Below, piece by piece: positions 52,142-61,645 of a DNA stretch of 64,000 bases. The notes below the pieces were generated by a model. That model was given only the letters and a program-made list of their open reading frames with translations. It did no database searches and was not told the origin of the DNA. The translations under genes were made by a program, and so were the position numbers. The number at the start of each line of letters is the position of its first letter. Position 1 is the stretch's first letter. Source of the stretch: JAWWPG01 sp038254365 (lineage in GTDB: Bacteria; Actinomycetota; Actinomycetes; Propionibacteriales; Nocardioidaceae); contig JBBSGI010000006.1 of the NCBI GenBank assembly GCA_038254365.1, positions 26,922-90,921 on the forward strand, in the 5' to 3' direction.

Positions 52142-52193
52142 TGACATGCGCTCGCCCCGCCCTCCGTCGCGGAGGGCGGGGCGAGCAGCGTCA
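52142..52193. terminator. Very strong bidirectional terminator
   Basis: A 17-bp perfect GC-rich stem (52150-52166 with 52170-52186) and a 3-nt loop TCG, flanked by a further TGAC/GTCA pairing (52142-52145 with 52190-52193). It lies between a plus-strand unit and the stop of the minus-strand secreted protein gene. Confidence 0.8.
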
Positions 52194-52208
52194 GGCGTGT
52201 GCGCGTGG

Positions 52209-53975
52209 TTAGGGCAGGCGCAGCTCGAAGATGCGGTTGCCCCAGTTGCTGTAACCCGTTCCCGCGTTGGGGATGTACTGGGTCGCCAGCCACACCTTGT
52301 TAGTGCCGGGGATGATCTGACCGTTGGAGTAGTCACCCCACCGGCCGACGGGTCCATAGGTCTGGGTGCCGGTGAACCCGTTGTCCGGACCGGTGCCGGC
52401 GGCTGCCAGCTTGACGATCTTGAAGGTCCTGCCGTTCCTCGCCACCGAGTAAGCGGCGGAGAGGTAGGTAGTAGGACCGCCGAGGCCGAACGTCATCGCC
52501 ATGGCTCCGTTGCCGGTCATGTTGATGTGCGGGTAGAGCAGGTACTCGCCCTGCACCGCAACGTAGTTCTGCCGCGCGACATGCGTCTTGTCGCTGACTA
52601 TTGACCCGTCCAGGCTCGGGTGCACCACGAACCAGGCCACCCCGGACCGCTCTGCGGTGTCACCCGGAATGGTCACGCCCGTGTTCAGCGCACCCACGAG
52701 CTGGCCGTTGATGTACTGGGTCTCCTGCATGGCGTCGAAGTCCGTGTCGACCTTGCCGGACGTCGGTTCACCACAGGAACTGCAGTACCCCTTCGGCGTC
52801 TTCGCGATCGGCGGGAAGGAGTAGGACTCCGAGTGGATGATCCGCACCGACAGCGTGGGCATGCCATTGCCAGTGGTCACGGAGCGCTGGTGGGTGACCG
52901 CCCAGACCGCCAACCGGTGGTCAGACGTGCTGTTCGGATCCAGGGAGCTCATCATCCACTCTGCGTCGGCAGCGCCGTACTCGTTCGCGGGCTGCACGTG
53001 GTACGCCGGCGCTCCGGCCACCGCGAGGTTCTCGAAGAACACCAGGTTGGGGTTGGCTTGACCCGCGACGAGCTGGGACTTGGAGATGGCGTACAGCTGG
53101 GTGCCGTTGAATCCCGAGAAGTCCCCGGTGAACTCGTTCGTGGAGATGTAGACATTCTGTCGGTTGATTCCCAGGATCGGGTAGTCAGCCAGGCAGGGAC
53201 ATCCGGAGTGGCCCACGTTGCTGGCCGGAATCCGGTACACCCGCCAGGCGCGGGTGGGGTTCGCGGAGCGACTCACCGCGAGATCGATGTGGGACTCGCT
53301 GATCGCGGTGAAGTCGTCGTTGAACTTGTACTCCAGGAGCGTCGCGAACCAGCGCTTGGTGCTCGCGTCGTAGAACACCCGCGGGTCGGAGGTGTTCGTG
53401 TCCGCCGGCTCGTTGAAGAAGGTGTTGAGGTAGAACGGTCCGGCCACCATGCGCCCGTCGGTGCGATAGATGCCGCCGGTGACGTTGACGAAGTTGGCCA
53501 CGAACCCGTTGCCGGCACCTAGTCCCTCGTCCGGCGGTTCCACGTTGAAACCGGCCGCCGCCCGGTTCTGGATGGCGTCGATGCCGTCGAAGTTCTGCAC
53601 GAGGCTGCCGGGGTCGTTCAGGGGCTGTACTCCGGTCGGCCGCTGCGCTGCTTGGACGAGCGGGGCGACCCCCGTCTGCGCCGTCCGGGCATGTGGCCGC
53701 AACACCGGCAGAGGTCGCTTCGGGCGGCTCTGGGCGGCGGTGGCCGGCTTGATGGACCTGGGGAAGCTCAGCTTGACCTTTGTGGCCGTGCCCCGGGTCA
53801 CCGACGAGGCGCCGTTGGCGTGTATCGAGGGCGTGGGCGCACTTTGCGCCCCGGCAACGGCGCCGGGCGGAGCCGCCTGAGCCGACATCGCGCCAGCGAG
53901 AACGAGGGCGGTCGCAGCCGCCAATCCTCCTCGGGCCAAGTGCCTGGCACCCACCGAGTCATGTCTGTTCCTCAT
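52209..53975 (-). CDS. Large secreted protein of unknown function
   Basis: 588 residues from ATG 53975, which has GAGGAGC about 7 nt upstream. The signal peptide is about 1-36 (ARGGLAAATALVLAGAMSAQA). A Ser/Thr/Pro/Arg-rich linker (residues 37-110) precedes a probable beta-propeller-like body: NFDGIDAIQNRAAAGFNVEPPDEGLGAGNGFVANFVNVTGG, DPRVFYDASTKRWFATLLEY, HSGCPCLADYPILGINRQNVYISTNEF, GRWGDYSNGQIIPGTNKVWLATQYIPN. Repeated Asp/Tyr/Trp motifs every ~50-60 residues fit blades, and CPC and CSSC Cys pairs may form disulfides. No catalytic signature is recognised. It appears monocistronic. Confidence 0.82.
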   Translation of the reverse strand: MRNRHDSVGARHLARGGLAAATALVLAGAMSAQAAPPGAVAGAQSAPTPSIHANGASSVTRGTATKVKLSFPRSIKPATAAQSRPKRPLPVLRPHARTAQTGVAPLVQAAQRPTGVQPLNDPGSLVQNFDGIDAIQNRAAAGFNVEPPDEGLGAGNGFVANFVNVTGGIYRTDGRMVAGPFYLNTFFNEPADTNTSDPRVFYDASTKRWFATLLEYKFNDDFTAISESHIDLAVSRSANPTRAWRVYRIPASNVGHSGCPCLADYPILGINRQNVYISTNEFTGDFSGFNGTQLYAISKSQLVAGQANPNLVFFENLAVAGAPAYHVQPANEYGAADAEWMMSSLDPNSTSDHRLAVWAVTHQRSVTTGNGMPTLSVRIIHSESYSFPPIAKTPKGYCSSCGEPTSGKVDTDFDAMQETQYINGQLVGALNTGVTIPGDTAERSGVAWFVVHPSLDGSIVSDKTHVARQNYVAVQGEYLLYPHINMTGNGAMAMTFGLGGPTTYLSAAYSVARNGRTFKIVKLAAAGTGPDNGFTGTQTYGPVGRWGDYSNGQIIPGTNKVWLATQYIPNAGTGYSNWGNRIFELRLP

Positions 53976-54152
53976 GTACAGCTCCTCAGGAGTTGATCGA
54001 GTTGGAAGGTCCGTCCCCACGACGGACCGACGGATCCTGCAGTCCTAGGCTCAAGCGGAACTCCCCAAGGAGTCGCACGCAAGCCTCGACAACAACACCG
54101 TACCCCGGCACCGAGAGTCCTGCACCAGGTGCAGGCTGTAGGAACGCCGGGG

Positions 54153-54189
54153 GCGCCCTCCGCCTTCGACGTCTCGTCGCGGAGGGCGC
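54153..54189 (-). terminator. Terminator after the secreted-protein gene at 54216
   Basis: An 11-bp perfect stem (54153-54163 with 54179-54189) and a 15-nt loop start 27 nt beyond the stop on the minus strand. Confidence 0.65.
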
Positions 54190-54215
54190 TGACGCGGGCG
54201 GTGCGCCGGGGTCCG

Positions 54216-54743
54216 CTACCCGGCTGGGCAGCTGACCTTTGGATTCCACCTGGCGAACATGCCGTCCGGGTTGTACTTCCATACCCATGCGTGCAACGAG
54301 TAGAACGGCGGCAAGTCGTACCGGTTGGGGCTGCGGGTCAGGTCGAACCGCTGGCCGAACAGCGAAGGCCGGGTGGAGTGGGTCGCGTCCCACGCGTCCT
54401 TGAAGACGACGTACTCGAGCGCCACGAGGTGCATCTGTCCATGCGTACCGGGCGCGTAGACAACCAGCTCCGGTCTCACGGCGTCGATCGAAGGGTCCTG
54501 CACCTCGGCGAGGTTGGCGTAGTGGATGCCCATCGCGCCCCTTCCGGACTTGTCTATGCAGGCGATCCCTTGGGCGTCGGTGAAGAGCTCATAGCCGGCT
54601 GCTCGCGCCGTGTCTATGTTGTGGTAGGCCGCGGTGGCGGCGCGTGCCGCCGCCAGCTCGCCCGCCGGTGCGCCGCTGGCGACCGGGGTGCTCGAGACCG
54701 TGAAGGCGGCCGCGCAGAGCGCGACCAGGGCCTTGGTGACCAT
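54216..54743 (-). CDS. Secreted protein of unknown function, coupled to DUF4242
   Basis: 175 residues from ATG 54743. The signal peptide is about 1-25 (LVALCAAAFTVSSTPVASGAPA). The mature part AAARAATAAYHNIDTARAAGYELFTD, GAMGIHYANL, PELVVYAPGTHGQMHLVALEYVVFKDAW, PPFYSLHAWVWKYNPDGMFARWNPKVSC resembles actinobacterial exported proteins with clustered His/Trp/Tyr that could bind metal. No named family is certain. Its start overlaps the DUF4242 stop (ATGA), so the two are produced in a fixed ratio. Confidence 0.82.
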   Translation of the reverse strand: MVTKALVALCAAAFTVSSTPVASGAPAGELAAARAATAAYHNIDTARAAGYELFTDAQGIACIDKSGRGAMGIHYANLAEVQDPSIDAVRPELVVYAPGTHGQMHLVALEYVVFKDAWDATHSTRPSLFGQRFDLTRSPNRYDLPPFYSLHAWVWKYNPDGMFARWNPKVSCPAG

Positions 54744-54991
54744 CACGATCCTTCCTGGACCTGGTAGATCTCGTCGGCGACCAGGCCGTGGGCTTCGCGG
54801 TGAACTGCCGACGCGGCGTCGCTGGAGGGCGCCTCGACGAGGCAGAACACCTTGCCTTGCTGCTCGTCGACCCAGTACCGGAGATAGCTGACGTCGTGCT
54901 TGTTCTGAGTCTGCAGGTCGGCAACGTGAGCCTTGGCCACGTCGTCCGCGGTTGCGCCGGAGAGGTGGTGGATGTCCATGTAGAGCGGCAT
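54743..54991 (-). CDS. DUF4242 (nickel-binding, SCO4226-like) protein
   Basis: 82 residues with the DUF4242 ferredoxin-like fold: MPLYMDIHHLSGATADDVAKAHVADLQTQNKHDVSYLRYWVDEQQGKVFCLVEAPSSDAASAVHREAHGLVADEIYQV. The Streptomyces homologue SCO4226 binds nickel; the His/Asp/Glu residues here would allow the same, which is inference. It is translationally coupled to the secreted protein and lies 105 nt downstream of a large LuxR-type regulator on the same strand. Confidence 0.88.
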   Translation of the reverse strand: MPLYMDIHHLSGATADDVAKAHVADLQTQNKHDVSYLRYWVDEQQGKVFCLVEAPSSDAASAVHREAHGLVADEIYQVQEGS

Positions 54992-55096
54992 TTTGTGTGC
55001 TCCTCGGTCTCGAAATGAATGTGTCTGCTCGGACCATAGAAGCGAGCGGGCTCGGCGCGGATCGGGAAGAATGCCTAGTTTGGAGGTCTCGGCTGC

Positions 55097-57696
55097 CTAT
55101 CTTTTCGAGGCTGCCGCGCCGGCCAACCCCAGCCGAAGGGCTTCGCTGGCGGCGACGCCGCGCGACGGGACGCCCATCTTGGTGAGTACGGCGGACACGT
55201 GATGACCCACGGTGCGCTCGGAAATGAAAAGGCGTCGGGAAATCTCGGCATTGGCGAGGCCGGCGCACAACAGGTCGAGGACTTCCTGTTCTCTGCGCGT
55301 CAGCTTGAATGTGTGGGACCGGGTCAATGAGCGCGGCCCGGCCGGCACCGCCTTCAGGCCGAGGAGACGCATCCTGCGACGGGTCACCCGCGCCGTCGCC
55401 GCCGCCCCTAGCTCGTCGAAGCCGGCGAGAGCCTCCCGCAGCGCCGCCTCGTCGGTCGCATCGGACAACGCCATCGCTGCCTCGTACGGACACCCCAGCT
55501 CGTTCCACGCCATCGAGGCGGCGCGCCAGTCACCGGCCAGATGCAGCGCATAAGGCTCGGCCACCTCACGCCGGGCCTGGAGCGGCATCCCGAGACGATG
55601 CAGCCACACGTCGGCGGCGCCTTGGAGCCAGCCGTCGCACCGCCCCGCGGCCGGGGCGGCCCGCTCGATCTCGCGCCTCGCCGCGTCCGTTCGTCCGCCG
55701 ACCCAGGCGGCTTCCGTGCGGGCAAGTCGCGCTGCCGCGATCCACTGAGGCTCGTCGGCGCCTTCTGCGCCGGCAGCGGCCTCGTCGAGCGGCTGCCATG
55801 GGTCGTGCTCGCCACGTCGCGCGCGGATCTGCCCGAGCGTGATCAGAGGGTTGATCCGGTTGATGGGGGACGCTCCGGGTCGCTCCAGCATCTGCGTACA
55901 GAGGTCGACCGCTTCATCCCAATGACCCAGGTGATCCAGGGACCTGGCCCGTTCCCCACGCAGGCAGGTCGAGAAGGTGCTCATGTCGTGCTCGTCGCAG
56001 TAGGCCACCCCCTCGACGAAGTACACTTCGGCGTCGGCGAACCGTCGCAGACCACAGGCGCTGCTGTACAGGTTCGCGTACGCCCGTCCGGCCTGTTCCT
56101 CCAGGCCCGCCGCCAACGCGATTTCGAGCGCCCGAAGGAGCTTCGGGCTCCATCCGCCGCCGCCGCAGGCGATCGCCGTTGCTTCGCTGTTGAGGGCGTC
56201 GCTGAGGACATCCATCTCGCCGAGTCGTTCCCCCAGATCCTGCGCCCGTTGAGCCATCTCGATCGCGGCCTCATGCTCACCGTCCAACATGCGTTGCGTG
56301 GCGAGGTTGGCGTACGCCCATGCCAGCTCCCGGCTTGGCGGCAGCGGCGCGAGCACCGCCAGGGCAGCCTGCGCCGTTTCGACCGACTCCGCCCCCCGAC
56401 ACAACCGCCACATCGCCCGCGACAAAAGCCGCAGGGTGTTGCCTTCCCGCAACCGGTCACCGGCTTCCCGCCACAACACGAGTGCGGCCTGGCGCGCATC
56501 AGCCGCGTCCTGCCAGCGATCGACCAACGACGCCTCGTTGGCCAGCCCGTCGTACAGCGCGGCCACAGTCGCCGCGTCTTCGCCGTCGGCGAACCGCAGC
56601 GATCGCTCGTACTGGGCGGCTGCCTCTCGGTGCGACGCCAGCTCTGACGCCTTGCGCGCGGCGGCCGGGGCGTACTCCAAAACGGCGGACTGGTCGGCGG
56701 CACCCTCGGCGTGGTGGGCCATCCGGGCGTCATCGTCTGACCCGGCCGAGCGCAGTGCGGCCAGGACCGCGGCGTGCAGCCGGGCCCGCCTGTGCATCGG
56801 GATCGCATGCTCCACGGCCAGCCGCGCGATCTCGTGGCGGAACCGCAGCCCGACGTCGTCGTAGGTCATCACCCCCGAGGCCAGGCACCCATCGATCCCG
56901 GCCGCGGTGTCGGCCGTGACGGTGTCGAGCAACGAGGACTCGACTCGAGAACCGATCAACGCAGCGGTCTCCAGCACCCTGCGGCCTCCGGTGAGAGGCC
57001 GGCGACCCTCGCGAGTACGGCGTCCTGCGCCGACGCGGGCAAAACGTCGGTACCGGCGCGCAGCACCTCCGTCACGTAGAACGGGTTGCCGCCCGTGAGC
57101 CGGAACAGCTCACCAGGCTCGACCTGGCTGGAGCTCGCCATCTGCTGGACTGCAGCAACCGACAGCGGTGGCAACGTCATCCGCCGCGTGGCGCTCCCCG
57201 TGGCCAGCTCGCCCAAAGCCACCCGCAGCGGGTCGTCAGCCTTGAGACCATCGTCGCGATAGGTGGCGACCAGCAGGACATGCACTCCACGAAGTCGTCG
57301 GCCCAGAAACCGCAGGAAGTCCAGCGTCGCCTCGTCGGCCCAGTGGACGTCCTCGATCGCGACGACGCTCAGCACGCCCGGCACGTCGAGCTGCCGCAGC
57401 AGTGCCCCGAACATCGCTTCTCGCGCAGCGCCGCTCTCGCACGCGACCAACAAGTCGCCACCCAGCTGTTCGGCGATGTCGAAGAGCGGCCCCAGGGGAC
57501 GCGGCGTGAACAGACCGTCGCAGGCCCCCCATGCCCATGCCGTCCTGGAAGCATCGCGCTCGAACTGCTCGAGCAAGGCGGTCTTCCCGACGCCGGCCTC
57601 TCCGGCGACCAGCACCACCCGGCCCTCGCCCCGGCGCGCATCCTCGCCGTACTCCGCGAGCGAAGCCAGGAACGTGTCGCGCTCCAGCAGCGTCAT
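55097..57696 (-). pseudogene. LuxR-family ATPase (MalT/AraC-type LAL) regulator with one frameshift
   Basis: Two frames join to one protein of about 866 residues. The first begins at ATG 57696: Walker A in VAGEAGVGKTALLEQF, Walker B in LSVVAIEDVHWADEATLDFLRF, and continues to RVAGLSPEA. The second begins VLETAALIGSRVESS and runs through TPR-like repeats to a LuxR HTH at the end (KLTRREQEVLDLLCAGLANAEISRRLFISERTVGHHVSAVL). Inserting one C near 56984 (GAGGCC-GCAGG to GAGGCCCGCAGG) restores EARRVLETA exactly. Such LAL regulators sense a ligand with the ATPase/TPR part. It probably controls the downstream DUF4242 pair. Real frameshift or sequence error cannot be told apart here. Confidence 0.88.
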
Positions 57697-57831
57697 GGAC
57701 CGCATTCTCCGCCCGACCGTCGGCGATCGCAATGCTGCTCGCGCCGGGCCGGGGCCGCAGCCCTTGGCAGTGACATCAGCGACTGCCACCCGACCTCGAT
57801 TATCGCGAAGATCCTTGCGCCACGTCGCTCG

Positions 57832-57837
57832 TACAAT
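57832..57837 (+). promoter_or_regulatory. -10 box of a leaderless promoter (pobA)
   Basis: TACAAT ends 6 nt before GTG 57844. There is no Shine-Dalgarno. Confidence 0.6.
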
Positions 57838-57843
57838 GCACCG

Positions 57844-59034
57844 GTGGTCTCTCGCAATCTCACGAACACGACGATCGGCGTCGTGGGTGGGGGGCCGGCC
57901 GGTCTCCTGCTCTCCCATCTCCTGGCTTTGGCCGACATCGAGTCGGTCGTGGTCGACAACCGGGCCCATCGCGAGATCGAGCAGACCGCCCGCGCCGGGA
58001 TCCTCGAACCGGACAGCGTCCGGGTGCTCGTCGATAGCGGGGTGTCTGACCGCGTCCTGCGTGAGGGCCAGGAGCACTCCGGCGTCGACTTGGGCTTCGG
58101 GGGTCGTCGACATTGGATCGACTTCCAGGGCCTCGTCGGTGCCTCCGTGTGGCTCTATCCGCAGACGAAAGTCTTCGTCGACCTTGCGGCGGCTCGGCAC
58201 CGTGCCGGCGGTGATGTGCGCTTCGGCGTCACCGACACCGCGGTCGTCGATGTCACCCACGATCGACCGGGGATCTTGTTCACCGACGCGGACGGCGCTC
58301 AGCAGGAGGTCCGTTGCGACTATCTCGTCGGCGCAGACGGGTCACACAGCATCACTCGCCAGGAGATCCCTACGGGGGAGCGTCGCGACTACTACCGGGA
58401 GTATCCGTTCGCGTGGTTCGGCATCCTCTGTGACGCACCGAAGAGCGCACCCGAGCTGATCTACAACCATTCCGACCGCGGGTTCGCGCTGATCAGCCAG
58501 CGGACCGAGACCATCCAGCGCATGTACTTCCAGTGCGATCCGGGAGAGCGTGTTGCTGCCTGGTCCGACGACCGCATCTGGGACGAGCTGCAGACGCGGG
58601 TAGGTGGGAACGGTTACCGGCTCAAGGAGGGGCCCATCACGTCCAAGACAGTGCTGCCGTTCCGAAGCCATGTGTGCGAGCCGATGCGGCACGGCAAACT
58701 GTTGCTCGCGGGAGATGCCGCCCATACGGTCCCACCTACCGGTGCCAAGGGCTTGAACCTGGCGCTGGCAGATGTCCGTGTTCTTGCCGAAGCCCTCGAA
58801 CGTGCCGTGCGAAGCGGCGACGACGAGGCCCTGGGGGAGTACCCGCAACGTGCACTCTCTCGGGTCTGGAAGGTTCAACATTTCTCATACTGGATGACCA
58901 GCATGCTGCATACGCTCCCCGAGGCCACCGCCTTCGACTCGCGCCGCCAGATCGCAGAACTGGAGTCGCTGGTCAGTTCCCGTTCGGGGTCGACGTACCT
59001 GGCGGAGGCGTATACAGGCTGGTCAGCGGGGTAA
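57844..59034 (+). CDS. pobA: 4-hydroxybenzoate 3-monooxygenase
   Basis: 396 residues from GTG 57844. The flavoprotein hydroxylates 4-hydroxybenzoate to protocatechuate. It has the three FAD hydroxylase fingerprints: GVVGGGPAGLLLSHLLALADIESVVVD (GxGxxG), LVGADGSHSITRQ (DG motif) and LLLAGDAAHTVPPTGAKGLNLALADV (GD motif). The segments QTARAGILEPDSVRVL and YREYPFAWFGIL agree with PobA rather than phenol or salicylate hydroxylases. No pca genes are adjacent. The stop is 20 nt from the convergent methyltransferase stop. Confidence 0.92.
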   Translation: MVSRNLTNTTIGVVGGGPAGLLLSHLLALADIESVVVDNRAHREIEQTARAGILEPDSVRVLVDSGVSDRVLREGQEHSGVDLGFGGRRHWIDFQGLVGASVWLYPQTKVFVDLAAARHRAGGDVRFGVTDTAVVDVTHDRPGILFTDADGAQQEVRCDYLVGADGSHSITRQEIPTGERRDYYREYPFAWFGILCDAPKSAPELIYNHSDRGFALISQRTETIQRMYFQCDPGERVAAWSDDRIWDELQTRVGGNGYRLKEGPITSKTVLPFRSHVCEPMRHGKLLLAGDAAHTVPPTGAKGLNLALADVRVLAEALERAVRSGDDEALGEYPQRALSRVWKVQHFSYWMTSMLHTLPEATAFDSRRQIAELESLVSSRSGSTYLAEAYTGWSAG

Positions 59035-59053
59035 GCCATCCAGGTAGGGCATG

Positions 59054-60088
59054 CTAGGCGACCAGCTTTCCCACCGGCGCCGCCTCGATGACGAAGACCG
59101 GGGTCCCGGTCCCGATGGTCCCGGTGACGGAGAATCCGGCAGCGGCGAGCAGCGCGGCGTACTGCTCGAGGGTGCGCTCCTGCCCTCCCGGACTCACCAA
59201 CATGTTGAGATCGGAGAAGGCAGTGTGCGCGGGGTCGGGGCCTTCGCCGACCAGGTGTTCCACGAGCAGCAGTGTTGCATCACCCCGCATCGCGCGCCGG
59301 CACGTGCGCAGAATCTCGATCGCCTGCCCGTCCAGCCAGTCGTGGATGATCGCCTTCAGCAGATACGCGTCCGCATCTTTGGGCACCGCGTCGAAGAAGC
59401 TGCCGCCGACGACCTGGCAACGGTCCTTGATGCCGGCGGCCCGCAGCACCGGCTCCGCGCCCGCAGCCACGTCGGGCTGGTCGAAGAGCACTCCGTGGAC
59501 CGTGGGGTGACGCTCAAGGATGGTGGCGATCAGCGTGCCCGCACCGCCGCCGATGTCGGCAACGGTGCCGAAGCGCGCGAAGTCATAGGACCCGACGACG
59601 GCCTCGGCGACAACTCCTGCGGTTGCGGTCATGGCGCCGTCGAAGACGACCTGCTCCTCGGGGTGCTGCTGGCGGTACTCCCATACTGACGCGCCGTGAA
59701 CCGCGGCAAAGGCGTTGTCACCCGTGCGCACGCTGTTCAGGAGACCGGTCCAGGCCTGCCGGTAGTACGGGCGCCCGACGTATGCGGCCCAGCCGCGAAG
59801 CGACCCCGGGACGTCACTGCGCAGCTGCGCGCCGAGCGCCGTGTTGGCGTAGCGACCCTCGTCGTCGCATGCATAGACGCCGACACTCTGCAGCGCGCGC
59901 ATGAGTCGAACCAATGTCGGGCCGTGCGTCCCCGTAACCTCCGCCAGGTCGGTGGCGTCGAGCGGGCCTGAGGCGAGAATGTCGGAGACCTTCAAGGTGG
60001 CGGCGACGTGCAGCGCCTGCGAGACCTGGTAGCCGTCGACCATGTCGAGGAGCTGTCGAGAGCGGTCCATCGGTCGATCCTGTCGCAC
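59054..60088 (-). CDS. SAM-dependent O-methyltransferase (acetylserotonin/hydroxyindole type)
   Basis: 344 residues, with ATG 60070 as an alternative start. The N-terminal dimerisation winged helix is LLDMVDGYQVSQALHVAATLKVSDILASGPLDATDLAEVTGTHGPTLVRLMRALQSVGVYA. The Rossmann SAM domain has VADIGGGAGTLIATILERHPTVHGVLFDQPDV. Catalytic His/Asp are probably in LLKAIIHDWLDGQAIEIL. The family methylates phenolic hydroxyls of aromatic metabolites. Next to PobA and an aromatic aldehyde dehydrogenase, an aromatic substrate is likely (inference). Confidence 0.9.
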   Translation of the reverse strand: MRQDRPMDRSRQLLDMVDGYQVSQALHVAATLKVSDILASGPLDATDLAEVTGTHGPTLVRLMRALQSVGVYACDDEGRYANTALGAQLRSDVPGSLRGWAAYVGRPYYRQAWTGLLNSVRTGDNAFAAVHGASVWEYRQQHPEEQVVFDGAMTATAGVVAEAVVGSYDFARFGTVADIGGGAGTLIATILERHPTVHGVLFDQPDVAAGAEPVLRAAGIKDRCQVVGGSFFDAVPKDADAYLLKAIIHDWLDGQAIEILRTCRRAMRGDATLLLVEHLVGEGPDPAHTAFSDLNMLVSPGGQERTLEQYAALLAAAGFSVTGTIGTGTPVFVIEAAPVGKLVA

Positions 60089-60187
60089 GGATATCCGGAA
60101 AGTCGAGCAAAGATCGGCCGTTCTGTTGCGCCCGGCTCGCTGTGGGTCCTACGGTCCCACCAGGATCCGATCAAGCGGAGGCAGAAC

Positions 60188-61645
60188 GTGCTACTCGAGC
60201 CGGGAGTGTGGACAAGAAGCATCTTCCTCGGTGGCGCGTGGAGGCCGGGGTCGGGGGGAGTCAGCGCGGTGGTCGAGCCCGCGACCGGGAACTCGATTGG
60301 CAGCATCGGGTTGGCGAATGACGGCGACATCGCCGAGGCTGCTGAACATGCGAGAACGGTTCAGCGGGGGTGGGCCGCCGTACCGCATACGGAACGCGCG
60401 GCGGTCCTGCGGAAGGCGGGCCATCTATTCGCCGAGCATGCCGAGGAGATCCGAGGCTGGAACATGCGGGAGGTCGGCACGATTCCCGCGATGGCTGCGT
60501 TCGCAGTTCACGCCGCCGAACAGGAATGCTACGAGGCCTCATCGCTGCCGGGCCGCGCTTATGGAGAGCTCATCTCGAGTGAGCAGCCGCGTCTATCGAT
60601 GGCCCGGCGGGTCCCTGCCGGAGTCGTCGGCGTCATCTCGCCGTTCAACGTGCCACTCATCCTCGGCGTCCGCTCGGTCGCTCCGGCGCTGGCCCTTGGC
60701 AATGCGGTAATCCTCAAGCCAGACCCGCGCACGAGCGTTACCGGTGGTGTGTCCATCGCTCGGGTTTTCGAGGAGGCAGGGCTACCGGCCGGCGTGCTCC
60801 AAGTGCTGCCTGGTGGCGCAGAGGTAGGCAAAGCGCTGGTGACACACCCGATGGTCCGGATCATCTCGTTCACCGGTTCCACCGCCGCAGGGCGGAGTGT
60901 CGGCGAGCTGGCCGGCAGGCACCTGAAGCGGGCGCACCTGGAGCTCGGCGGAAACTCCGCGATGGTGGTGCTCGACGACGCCGACGTGGAGGAGGCGGTG
61001 ACGCTGGCTGCGTTCGGCACCTTCTTCCATCAGGGGCAGATCTGCATGACCACGGGTCGCCACATTGTGCATGAGCGCCTGTACGACGAGTTCGTCGAGC
61101 GTCTCGCGGAGAAGGCGTCGCACCTGCACGTTGGGGATCCGGCAGCAGGGGAGGTGGCGCTCGGTCCGCTCATCGACGCCGGGCAGCGGGACAAGGTCCA
61201 CGAGATCGTCACCTCCAGCGTCGCCGCCGGGGCCAGGCTGGCCGCCGGTGGCTCCTTCGAAGACCTCTTCTATCAGGCCACAGTCCTCGCGGATGTTCCC
61301 CCCGAGTCCAGGGCTTTCTCGGAGGAGATCTTTGGACCTGTCGCACCCGTTGTACGCTTCAGCGACCTGGCAGAGGGGGTGCGGCTGGCAGGCGGCGAGT
61401 ATGGCCTGGTGCTGTCCATCATCACGCGTGACGCGATGTTGGGTCTGGCGATCGCGGACCGCCTCCCGACCGGCATCGTCCACATCAACGACCAGACGGT
61501 CAACGACGAGGCCAACAGCCCCTTCGGCGGAGTAGGGGCGTCCGGCACGGGCTCTCGTCTCGGAGGAGCTGCCGCAAACATGGCTGCCTTCACCGAGACC
61601 CAATGGGTCACGATGCGCAGCGAGCCACCGGGGTACCCCTTCTGA
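60188..61645 (+). CDS. Aldehyde dehydrogenase, benzaldehyde-dehydrogenase (XylC) type
   Basis: 485 residues from GTG 60188 (GGAGGC upstream). Oxidises an aldehyde to the acid with NAD(P). Conserved parts: GVVGVISPFNVPLILGVRSVAPALALGNAVILKPDPRTSVTG, ISFTGSTAAGRSVGELAG (cofactor), HLELGGNSAMVVL (catalytic Glu) and FFHQGQICMTTGRHIVHERL (catalytic Cys), EEIFGPVAPVVRF. The closing SPFGGVGASGTGSRLGG is typical of the benzaldehyde/vanillin dehydrogenase subgroup. It is divergent from the methyltransferase. With pobA it would feed aromatic aldehydes to 4-hydroxybenzoate-type acids. Confidence 0.93.
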   Translation: MLLEPGVWTRSIFLGGAWRPGSGGVSAVVEPATGNSIGSIGLANDGDIAEAAEHARTVQRGWAAVPHTERAAVLRKAGHLFAEHAEEIRGWNMREVGTIPAMAAFAVHAAEQECYEASSLPGRAYGELISSEQPRLSMARRVPAGVVGVISPFNVPLILGVRSVAPALALGNAVILKPDPRTSVTGGVSIARVFEEAGLPAGVLQVLPGGAEVGKALVTHPMVRIISFTGSTAAGRSVGELAGRHLKRAHLELGGNSAMVVLDDADVEEAVTLAAFGTFFHQGQICMTTGRHIVHERLYDEFVERLAEKASHLHVGDPAAGEVALGPLIDAGQRDKVHEIVTSSVAAGARLAAGGSFEDLFYQATVLADVPPESRAFSEEIFGPVAPVVRFSDLAEGVRLAGGEYGLVLSIITRDAMLGLAIADRLPTGIVHINDQTVNDEANSPFGGVGASGTGSRLGGAAANMAAFTETQWVTMRSEPPGYPF

